Shown here piece after piece: positions 7,865 to 14,956 of a stretch of 17,224 nt of DNA. Positions within the stretch are counted from its first letter, which is position 1, and every line of letters starts with the position of its first letter. The notes under the pieces were generated by a model. It did not search any database. It had not been told where the DNA came from and was given only the letters and a program-made list of their open reading frames with translations. The position numbers and the translations under genes are program-made. Source of the DNA: Planctomycetota bacterium (GTDB lineage: Bacteria > Planctomycetota > UBA1135 > GCA-002686595); the NCBI GenBank assembly GCA_004296785.1, contig SCVU01000636.1, positions 1-17,224 on the forward strand, read 5' to 3'.

Positions 7865-9665
7865 GCGGCGGCGGCGCGGATCCGTCGGTCGGCAGGCCGA
7901 GCTCGACCGCGCGGTCGTAGCAGCGCTTGGCCTCGGCGTCGTCGCCGCGCTTCTTCGCGATGTCCGACAAGCGCAGCCAGACCGTCGTGAGGTCCGGCTC
8001 GAGCGCGAGCGCCTTCTCGTACTCGGCGACCGCCTCGTCGATTCGATTCAGCCCCTCCAGGCACATCCCCTTGTTGCGGTGCAGCCCGTACCACGCCTCG
8101 CCCCATTCGAGCGCGCGCTCGACGGCCGCGAGCCCCTGTTCGAACAGGCGCGCCTGGATCAGCGCGGAGGAGTACTGGAACAGCGCGTTCGGGTTGCGCG
8201 GCTCGCCGGCGAGCACGGCCTCGAGCAGCGGGATCGCCATCGCGCCCTGGTTCGAGAACAGCTGCGACTGCGCGAGCGTCGACTTCATGTAGCGCTCCAT
8301 GCAGTCGTTCGGCGCGGGTCGATCGCCGGTGTCGAGCGGGTTCGCGTCGGTCCCCGTGATCAGGTTGCCCATCGAGCCGGTGCCGACGTAGCCGAGCATC
8401 GCGACCTTCGCGAGCATCGAACCGTCGACCTTGTCGGCCTCGCCGACCTCGAGCTTCTTCATCGCGAACAGCTGCTTCAGCCGCTCGCGCGCGCGCTCGA
8501 CCTGCTGCGGGCGCTCGGCGACGAGGTCGCGCACCTCGTCGGGATCCGCGTCGACGTCGTAGTACTCGGGCCGCGCGCTGTGCAGGTACTTGCCCTCCTC
8601 GTCGCGCCAGCCGAGCAGCTGGCTCCAGCGGAACGCGTGGTAGCCGTACAGCGCCTCCATGTAGACGCCCTCGCGCCCGGACGAGGCGGCCTGCCACAGG
8701 CTCGCGCCGTCGATCGCGTCGCGCAGCGGCAGGTCGAGCGACTCGAGCACCGTCGGGTACACGTCGGTCACGCTGGTCAGCGTGTGATCGAGCGTGCCGC
8801 CGTGCGCGCCGCGCGGCCAGCGCACGAACATCGGCACCGCGATCGTCGTCTCGTACGCGAGCGGACCGTGCGTGTCCTCGTTGTGCTGGCCGAGGCTGTC
8901 GCCGTGGTCCGCGGTCACGATCACGAGCAGCTCGTCCCACAGCCCCTGCTGCTTCAGCTTCGCGAACACGTCGGCGAGCACGTGGTCGACGTACGCGACC
9001 TCGCCGTGGTACGCGTTCTTGCCGGCCCGCTCGCGGAACTCGGCCGGCGGCTTGTACGGCAGGTGCGGATCGTAGAAGTGCAGCCACGCGAAGAACGGCT
9101 TGGCGCGGTCGCGCTGCTCGAGCCACGCCAGCGCATCGTCGGCGACCGCGCGCGCCGGGCGCTCGCCGTAGTCCAGCGTCTCCTGCACCTTCGGCGCGAC
9201 CGGCGCGGTGTACGTGTCGAAGCCCTGCGCGATGCCGAACGCGCGGTCGAGCACGACGGCGCCGACGAAGGCCGCGGTGTCGTAGCCCTCCTGCTGCAGC
9301 GCCTCGGCCAGCGTCCACGCGGTCTGCGGCAGCGCCTGCATCGAGTTGATGTGCACGGTGTGCCGCACCGGGTACAGCCCGGTCAGCATCGACGCGTGCG
9401 CGGGCAGCGTCAGCGCCGCGGTCGTGCTGCAGCGCGTGTAGACGACCGACTCGTGCGCGAGCGCGTCGAGGTTCGGGCTGACGTCCGGCCGCGGCGCGTG
9501 GTTGCTCGCGAGATCGCGGTAGATGCCGAGCGCGTCGCGCCGCGTCGTGTCGAGCGTGACCAGCAGCACCGAGCGCGCGCGCGGCGCGGACGGGCGCGCG
9601 TCGCCGCACGCGCTCGCAAGCAGCGCGGCGCACAGCGCGAGCAGCACGAGGCGCACTGAGCTCAC
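7857..9665 (-). CDS. Sulfatase-like (alkaline phosphatase superfamily) lipoprotein with C-terminal TPRs
   Basis: This 602-residue protein starts with a lipoprotein-like signal ending LLASAC, with C20 the likely lipidated residue. The catalytic fold has metal sites LLVTLDTTRRDALGIY (D39 and D44), FYDPHLPYKPP and TADHGDSLGQHNEDTHG (D253, H254, H266). At the nucleophile site, where formylglycine sulfatases have C/S-x-P-x-R, this protein reads TLPAHASMLTG: T86 replaces Cys/Ser and H90 replaces Arg. It therefore cannot carry formylglycine there and may be a threonine-nucleophile phospho-hydrolase or transferase. Residues about 470-590 form TPR-like helices (for example IDEAVAEYEKALALEPD). GTG 9665 overlaps the upstream SDR stop and has a GGAGG nine bases away; GTG 9656 is an alternative. 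The substrate is unknown. Confidence 0.87.
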   Translation of the reverse strand: MSSVRLVLLALCAALLASACGDARPSAPRARSVLLVTLDTTRRDALGIYRDLASNHAPRPDVSPNLDALAHESVVYTRCSTTAALTLPAHASMLTGLYPVRHTVHINSMQALPQTAWTLAEALQQEGYDTAAFVGAVVLDRAFGIAQGFDTYTAPVAPKVQETLDYGERPARAVADDALAWLEQRDRAKPFFAWLHFYDPHLPYKPPAEFRERAGKNAYHGEVAYVDHVLADVFAKLKQQGLWDELLVIVTADHGDSLGQHNEDTHGPLAYETTIAVPMFVRWPRGAHGGTLDHTLTSVTDVYPTVLESLDLPLRDAIDGASLWQAASSGREGVYMEALYGYHAFRWSQLLGWRDEEGKYLHSARPEYYDVDADPDEVRDLVAERPQQVERARERLKQLFAMKKLEVGEADKVDGSMLAKVAMLGYVGTGSMGNLITGTDANPLDTGDRPAPNDCMERYMKSTLAQSQLFSNQGAMAIPLLEAVLAGEPRNPNALFQYSSALIQARLFEQGLAAVERALEWGEAWYGLHRNKGMCLEGLNRIDEAVAEYEKALALEPDLTTVWLRLSDIAKKRGDDAEAKRCYDRAVELGLPTDGSAPPPPK

Positions 9666-10420
9666 AGCATCCAGCCTCCGGAGACGACGAGCTCGCTGCC
9701 GGTCGCGTGGCGCGCCTCGTCCGACAAGAGCCACGCCGCGCAGCGCGCGATCTCGTCGGGCGACGCGGCGCGCCGCTGCGGCACGCGCTCGAGCATCCGC
9801 GGATCGAGCGTCTGCGCGTGCGCGGCGTCGTGCGGAACGAGGCCCGGCGACAGCACGTGGAACGTCACGCCGTGCGCCGCTTCCTCGACCGCCAGCGAGC
9901 GCACGAGCACGACCAGCGCGCTCTTCACCGCCGCGTACGCGGCCGCGTCGCGCCGCGCGCGCAGCCCGGCCAGTCCGGGCGCGCCGAACGCGAGCACGCG
10001 CGCCCCGCCGTTCGCCGCGCGCGCGCGCAGCCGCGGCCGCAGCGCGCGCCACGTGTTGTGGAACGTGACGACGTTGCTCGACCACAGCTCGGCCAGCACT
10101 TCGGCGCCGGTCGATTCGAGCGGGCCCGCGTGGTAGTCGCCCGCGCAGTGGATCCACGCGTCGATGCCGGCGCGCGTGCGCGCGAGCTCGTCGGCCAGCC
10201 GCTGCGCCTCGCTCGGATCCGCGAGATCCGCGCGCAGCATGCGGCCGCCGAACTCCTCGGACAGACGCGCGGCGCGCTGCTCGGAGCTGCGCCAGCCGAC
10301 CCAGACCTCGTAGCCGCGCCGCGCGAGCTCGCGCGCGCAGGCGAGGCCGATGCCGCGCACGCCGCCCGTCACCAGGGCGACGGGCAGAGCGCCTGCATGG
10401 GGCGGCACGGCGGCGGACAT
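9662..10420 (-). CDS. Short-chain dehydrogenase/reductase-fold protein, catalytic Ser missing
   Basis: This 252-residue protein has a Rossmann fold. The NAD(P)-binding turn TGGVRGIG is at 18-25, RADLADP holds D64, HCAG (91-94) stands for NNAG, N116 is kept, and the catalytic YxxxK is AYAAVK (Y162, K166). The C-terminal GSELVVSGGWML matches the FabG/SDR ending 'VDGG'. The catalytic serine, normally 13 residues before the tyrosine, is absent: residues 141-150 read RVLAFGAPGL with no Ser or Thr. It may act as a weak reductase, use another residue, or only bind cofactor. The gene lies between a signal peptidase gene (51 bases upstream) and the sulfatase-like gene (GTGA overlap), so the three probably form one transcript. 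No Shine-Dalgarno is seen. The substrate is unknown. Confidence 0.87.
   Translation of the reverse strand: MSAAVPPHAGALPVALVTGGVRGIGLACARELARRGYEVWVGWRSSEQRAARLSEEFGGRMLRADLADPSEAQRLADELARTRAGIDAWIHCAGDYHAGPLESTGAEVLAELWSSNVVTFHNTWRALRPRLRARAANGGARVLAFGAPGLAGLRARRDAAAYAAVKSALVVLVRSLAVEEAAHGVTFHVLSPGLVPHDAAHAQTLDPRMLERVPQRRAASPDEIARCAAWLLSDEARHATGSELVVSGGWML
9675..9679 (-). promoter_or_regulatory. Shine-Dalgarno supporting the GTG start of the sulfatase-like gene
   Basis: GGAGG on the minus strand lies nine bases before GTG 9665, within the last codons of the SDR gene. It favours that start over GTG 9656. Confidence 0.6.
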
Positions 10421-10471
10421 CGCGAACAGTCTAGAGACCGCGCGGCGCGCGCGGCCACTGCAACCAGTTCG

Positions 10472-10984
10472 CTACTGCAGCAACCCGACGCGCGTCGGCG
10501 GCCACACGCACAGGTCGACGCGTCCGCGCAGGTGGTCGAACGGCACCTGGCCGAACTCGCGGCTGTCGGAGGAGCGCGGCCGGTTGTCGCCGAGCACGAA
10601 GCAGTGGCCGGACTCGACGCGCTCGACGTGCCACGCGAGCTCGTCGGCGATCGCGTACGGCTCGGGCAGCGGATCGCCGTTGACCCACACGCGGCCGCCG
10701 GCGAGCGCGACGATGTCGCCCGGCAGCCCGATCACGCGCTTGATGTAGTCGATCGTCGGATCGAGCGGGTACTGCAGCACGACGATGTCGCCGCGGCGCA
10801 CGTCGCCGACCCAGTAGCTCCACGGCTCGATCAGGATCCGATCGCCGTCGCTGATGCCGGGCGCCATCGAGCTGCCGCGCACGACCGAGACCTGGAACAG
10901 CAGCAGCCACGCGAGCGCCGCGCACACGACGACGCGCGCGGGGCGCAGCAGATCGCGCCAGGTCAAGCGGCGGGGAACGCGCAT
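10472..10984 (-). CDS. lepB: Signal peptidase I, compact form
   Basis: The enzyme cuts signal peptides from exported proteins at the outer face of the cytoplasmic membrane using a Ser-Lys dyad. The protein has 170 residues. A single membrane helix lies at about residues 17-34, followed by VVRGSSMAPGISDGDRI with nucleophile S39. DYIKRVIGLPGD carries the general base K82, and LGDNRPRSSDSREFG (131-145) is the last conserved box. The length is close to the short Gram-positive and archaeal-like forms and much below the 324 residues of E. coli LepB. The second TM helix and the large periplasmic insertion are absent. The gene is the first of a minus-strand group and faces the diguanylate cyclase gene divergently across about 95 bases. 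Many genomes carry several copies, so it may not be the main one. Confidence 0.93.
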   Translation of the reverse strand: MRVPRRLTWRDLLRPARVVVCAALAWLLLFQVSVVRGSSMAPGISDGDRILIEPWSYWVGDVRRGDIVVLQYPLDPTIDYIKRVIGLPGDIVALAGGRVWVNGDPLPEPYAIADELAWHVERVESGHCFVLGDNRPRSSDSREFGQVPFDHLRGRVDLCVWPPTRVGLLQ

Positions 10985-11036
10985 GGAGCGTAGATCGGGC
11001 CGGCACGGGCGGCGGCTTGATCGCCGCGCGCTCCCC

Positions 11037-11066
11037 TTGAAAACGCTTCCGAGCGCGGCGTACGGT
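11037..11066 (+). promoter_or_regulatory. Weak promoter candidate before the diguanylate cyclase gene
   Basis: TTGAAA (11037-11042) and TACGGT (11061-11066) are 18 bases apart in the 95-base divergent gap. The -10 matches consensus poorly and the predicted transcript start would be only a few bases before ATG 11080. This is the only AT-richer patch in the gap, so it is listed with low confidence. Confidence 0.2.
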
Positions 11067-11079
11067 GCGCGGGAGCGCG

Positions 11080-12414
11080 ATGCCCGACGCCCCCACCCAG
11101 ACGCCCGCCGACGCCCGCCCGTGGGTTCGGCGCTGGGCCCCGCTCGCGCTGTGCGTCGGCGTGTTCGCGATCGACGTATTCCTGAACCTGCGCGAGCGCG
11201 GCGACTTCGCGGCCGGGGTCGTGCACGTCGTGCCGCTCCTGATCAGCCTGTGGGTGCGCGCCGACCGCTCGCGCGTGCCGATCTACTGGCTCGCGCAGGC
11301 GCTGAACTTCGCGCTGCTGCCGATCCTCGGTTGGAAGTACGGCAGCGGCCCGTGGCGCCTGCACGAGGGCTTCGGCCTGTCCGCGCACGAGATCGTCGAC
11401 CGCGTGCTGATCGCGTTCGTGCTGTGGATCACGCGCGAGCTCGCGCTGCGGCGCCTGTCGATCGAGCAGCGGTTGTACGCCGAGCGCGAGTTCACGCGCA
11501 CGACGCTGCAGAGCATCGACGACGCGGTGATCTCGACCGATGCGCGCGGCCGCGTGCGCTTCGCGAATCCGCGCGCGAGCGAGCTGCTCGGCCGGCGCGC
11601 CGACGAACTGGTCGGGCGGCCGCTGTCCGAACTCCTCGCGCTGCGCGAGCGCGCGGGTGCGGATCCGCTGGGCGGCGAGTTGCCCGGCGAGCGCGACGAG
11701 CGGGCGAGCACGCAGTGGCTGCAGCGGCCCGGCCTGCCCGACCTGCCGGTCGACCACAGCCGCGCGCCGCTGCGCGACGCGGCCGGCGATCTGTGCGGCG
11801 AGGTGCTCGTGCTGCGCGACGCGAGCGAGCGCGAACGGCACACCGATGCGATGCGCGAGCTCGCGTACCGCGACGAACTGACCGGGCTGTCGAACCGCGT
11901 GACGCTGCACGACCGCCTGCAGCTCGAGCTCGAGCACGCGCGGCGCCACCAGACGCGGCTCGGCGTGCTCTACATCGATCTCGACGGGTTCAAGCGCGTC
12001 AACGACGAGCACGGGCACCGCGCCGGCGACGCGGTGCTCTGCAGCGTCGCCAACGGACTGCGCGTCGCGCTGCGCCGCGGCGACACGATCGCGCGCCTGG
12101 GCGGCGACGAGTTCGCGCTGCTGTTGCCGCGCCTGGCGGGCGACGACGACGTGCGCGCGGTCGCGCGCAAGGTGCTCGAGGCGATCCGCGCGCCGGTCGA
12201 GTTCGAGGGCGCGGTCCTGCGCGTGTCGGCGAGCCTCGGCCTCGCGCTGCACCCGGAGCACGGCGCGGACGGCGCGCAGCTGCTGCGCGTCGCGGACGCG
12301 GCGATGTACCGCGCGAAGCAGCGCGGTTCGGCGCTGTGCGTGCACGGCGGCGCGCCCGAGTCGCTGCTCGCGGACGCGCACGAGTCGCCGGATGCGCGCG
12401 AGGTTCCGACCTGA
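11080..12414 (+). CDS. Membrane PAS-GGDEF diguanylate cyclase
   Basis: This 444-residue protein makes the second messenger c-di-GMP from two GTP. Four hydrophobic segments lie within residues 20-117 (about 20-35, 44-58, 68-85, 102-117), followed by a charged helix and a PAS domain from about 138 (LQSIDDAVISTDARGRVRFA, then ELLGRRADELVGRPL). The cyclase domain spans about 262-425, with YRDELTGLSNR, YIDLDGFKRVNDEHGHRAGD and an intact GGDEF at 341-345. The product-inhibition site RxxD (R332 to D335) stands five residues before GGDEF, as in PleD. It is therefore probably active and feedback-inhibited. No EAL domain is present. ATG 11080 is preceded by GGAG at four bases; GTG 11065 is also in frame. 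The stop overlaps the peptidase start (TGATG), implying one transcript. Confidence 0.93.
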   Translation: MPDAPTQTPADARPWVRRWAPLALCVGVFAIDVFLNLRERGDFAAGVVHVVPLLISLWVRADRSRVPIYWLAQALNFALLPILGWKYGSGPWRLHEGFGLSAHEIVDRVLIAFVLWITRELALRRLSIEQRLYAEREFTRTTLQSIDDAVISTDARGRVRFANPRASELLGRRADELVGRPLSELLALRERAGADPLGGELPGERDERASTQWLQRPGLPDLPVDHSRAPLRDAAGDLCGEVLVLRDASERERHTDAMRELAYRDELTGLSNRVTLHDRLQLELEHARRHQTRLGVLYIDLDGFKRVNDEHGHRAGDAVLCSVANGLRVALRRGDTIARLGGDEFALLLPRLAGDDDVRAVARKVLEAIRAPVEFEGAVLRVSASLGLALHPEHGADGAQLLRVADAAMYRAKQRGSALCVHGGAPESLLADAHESPDAREVPT

Positions 12415-14945
12415 TGCGGCGCGCGTACCTGCTCGCGTTGCTCGCGCTCGCCCCGGCCTGCGCGACGGTGCAGCGCGGCGGCGAGCCGCTCGGCGTGCCG
12501 ACGCTCGCGCAGATCTTCGGCGGCGCCGAACTGCTCGACAAGCGGCCGCAGCTGCTCGCGATCGCGCCCGACGGATCGAGCGTCGTCGTGCGCTGGTCGC
12601 CGGGCATCGCGACGTACGCGCACGAGGACGGCGCGCTGCGCCTGATCGAAACCAGCGGCCCGCGCGCCGGCGAGCGCTGCGGCGTCGAGCTCGCGGAGCT
12701 TCTGCCGCCGCCCCCGCGGCCCGAGACGGCGCCCCAATCGGCGCCGGAGTCGCAACCGTCCCGCGACGAGCGCGAGCCGTCTGCGTGGACGTACGACGTG
12801 CGCGGCGGACAGCTATTCGTCGCGCGCGGCACCGGCCTGTGGCGCATCGATCCGTGTTCGCGCCAGCGCGACGAGCTCTTGCCGGAGCGGCGGCGCAGCG
12901 CGGCGGAATCGGCCAACGCGCTCGCCGGCACGCTCGGCGAGATCGAGCGGCTCGAGGCGCGCGAGGCCGTCGCGGGACTCCTCGATCGACCGACGGACCT
13001 CGCGAGCCGCGACAACCTGTTCGTCTACGACGGGGAGGACCTGTTCCTCGTCAGCGCGGAACTCGCACAGGCGCGGCGGCCGCTCGAGCGCAGCGACCTC
13101 GTGTGGTGGAACGAGTCGCTCGCTCCGAAGGCGAGCGCGCTGCGCTGGTCGCGCGATCTCGCGGTGGCGTTCTCACCCGATGCCGCGATCGTCCGCGCCG
13201 CGCCGCCTGCCGAGAGTCAGCCCGAGTCCGCACCCACGCACGAGCCGCGCCCGCAGATCTGGCTGCACGCGGAGCGCCGCGCGGTCGAACTGCTCGACTA
13301 CGATTCGCTCGAGAACCGCGAGCACGAGCGCTTGTCGCCGGACGGTCGCTGGGTCTTCGCGATGACGCGCGACAAGAGCCACCTCAAGGGCCCGATCCCG
13401 GTGCCCGACTACCTGACCGCGCGCGTCAGCACGCGCGACGGGCGCCGCGAGACGGCCGAGGACGGCCCGCAGGCTGTGCGCATGTACCGCTGGGACACGG
13501 CGACCGGCGAGCGCCGCGAGATCGCGCTCGCCGAGCCCTTCGACGCGGGCTGGTACGGCATCGTCGACTGGACGCCGCAGGGCGACCAGTTGATCGTTCG
13601 ATGGAGCTCGCCCGATTGGACGGAGCAGCGCTACCTCGCGATCGATCGCGACGGTTGGAGCGAGCGCGGTCCGCTGCGCAACTCCTGCGCGGGCTGGGTC
13701 GGCGGTCCGGCGAATCAGCTCGTCTGGGATGCGGCGCCACAGCCGTCGATCTTCAGCAACGGCGCCTCGCACTGGCCGATCTGGTACGCGGGCGTCGAGC
13801 GCGGCGACCGCGCGAGCCTCGAGTGGAGCCTGTCCACGCCGACGCCCGCCTTCGCCGGCGAGCTCGACCGACTGCAACCGCTGCGCGCCGGCGGACTGCT
13901 CGTCGAGAGCGCGGCGAGCGATCCGGGCCGACACGAGCTGTTCGTGCTCGAACACGACTTCGACAAGCTCGACGCGCGGCGCCTGCGCCAGCCCGACGGC
14001 TTCAACACCGATGCGCGCGCGAACAGCGACGGCTCCGTCGTCGCGTTCGTCCACGAATCGAGTGGTGTCCCCGCCGAGATCTGGGCGAGCGACGCCGATG
14101 GCGCGCGCCCGCTGACATCGACCGCGCCCGAGGCGTTCACGCGCGTGCAGTGGCTGCGACCGGGGCGCCGCTCGTTCACTTCCGCCGACGGCACGACGGT
14201 GTGGGCGAACGTGTGGCTGCCGCAGCGGCGCGACGCGCCGTGCGTCGTGTTCGTGCACGGCGCGGGCTACCTGCAGAACGTCACCGACTCGCTGACCGAG
14301 TATCCGCTGAATTGGATGTTCCACGCGCGGCTCGCGCGCCTGGGATACGCGGTCGTCGACGTCGACTACCGCGGCAGCAAGGGCTACGGCCGCGCGTTCC
14401 GCACCGCGATCAAAGACCGCCTCGGCGAGAAGGAGCTGGCGGACATCCACGCCGCGCTCGACGCGCTCGCGCACGAGCGCGCGCTCGATCGCGAGCGCGT
14501 CGCGCTGTACGGCGGCTCGTACGGCGGCTTCCTGACGCTGATGGCGCTGTTCACCGAGCCCGGCCGCTGGCGCGCCGGCGCCGCGCTGCGCTCCGTCGCC
14601 GACTGGCGCAGCTACCACCCGACCTACACGCAGCCGCGCCTCGGCAAGCCGTCGTCGAATCCCGACGCGTACGCGCAGAGCTCGCCGATCGACCACGTCG
14701 AGGGCTTGCGCGATCCGCTGTTGCTGCTGCACGGCCTGCGCGACGACAACGTGTTCGCGCAGGACACGCTGCGCGTCGTCGAGCAGCTCGTGCTGCACGG
14801 GAAATCGTTCGAGCTGATGCTCTACCCGAGCCAGGGCCACACGTACGACTCGGGTCCGCACTGGCTCGATCAGTACCAGCGCATCGAAGCGTTCCTGCGC
14901 CGTCACCTCGACGCCCGCGTGGAACGCGCGCCGGCGAGCCGCTAG
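12414..14945 (+). CDS. S9 prolyl-oligopeptidase-family peptidase, putative lipoprotein
   Basis: This 843-residue protein has a signal ending LALAPAC, probably lipidated at the cysteine. About 580 residues of repeated strands follow, the beta-propeller of the DPP-IV/acylaminoacyl-peptidase type (LSPDGRWVFAMTRDKSHLKG, VDWTPQGDQLIVRWSSPDWT). The C-terminal alpha/beta-hydrolase domain carries VVFVHGAGYLQN, the nucleophile motif GGSYGG (S702), LHGLRDDNV (D777) and SQGHTY (H809), a complete triad. Such enzymes cut short peptides, often after proline. Two Pro/Gln/Ser/Glu-rich insertions interrupt the propeller near residues 100-125 and 263-283. The start shares one base with the cyclase stop (TGATG), and a weak GAGG lies 10 bases before it. 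The next gene, also a prolyl-type peptidase, starts 11 bases after this stop, suggesting a shared role in peptide breakdown. Confidence 0.92.
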   Translation: MRRAYLLALLALAPACATVQRGGEPLGVPTLAQIFGGAELLDKRPQLLAIAPDGSSVVVRWSPGIATYAHEDGALRLIETSGPRAGERCGVELAELLPPPPRPETAPQSAPESQPSRDEREPSAWTYDVRGGQLFVARGTGLWRIDPCSRQRDELLPERRRSAAESANALAGTLGEIERLEAREAVAGLLDRPTDLASRDNLFVYDGEDLFLVSAELAQARRPLERSDLVWWNESLAPKASALRWSRDLAVAFSPDAAIVRAAPPAESQPESAPTHEPRPQIWLHAERRAVELLDYDSLENREHERLSPDGRWVFAMTRDKSHLKGPIPVPDYLTARVSTRDGRRETAEDGPQAVRMYRWDTATGERREIALAEPFDAGWYGIVDWTPQGDQLIVRWSSPDWTEQRYLAIDRDGWSERGPLRNSCAGWVGGPANQLVWDAAPQPSIFSNGASHWPIWYAGVERGDRASLEWSLSTPTPAFAGELDRLQPLRAGGLLVESAASDPGRHELFVLEHDFDKLDARRLRQPDGFNTDARANSDGSVVAFVHESSGVPAEIWASDADGARPLTSTAPEAFTRVQWLRPGRRSFTSADGTTVWANVWLPQRRDAPCVVFVHGAGYLQNVTDSLTEYPLNWMFHARLARLGYAVVDVDYRGSKGYGRAFRTAIKDRLGEKELADIHAALDALAHERALDRERVALYGGSYGGFLTLMALFTEPGRWRAGAALRSVADWRSYHPTYTQPRLGKPSSNPDAYAQSSPIDHVEGLRDPLLLLHGLRDDNVFAQDTLRVVEQLVLHGKSFELMLYPSQGHTYDSGPHWLDQYQRIEAFLRRHLDARVERAPASR

Positions 14946-14956
14946 AGTCGCGCGGC

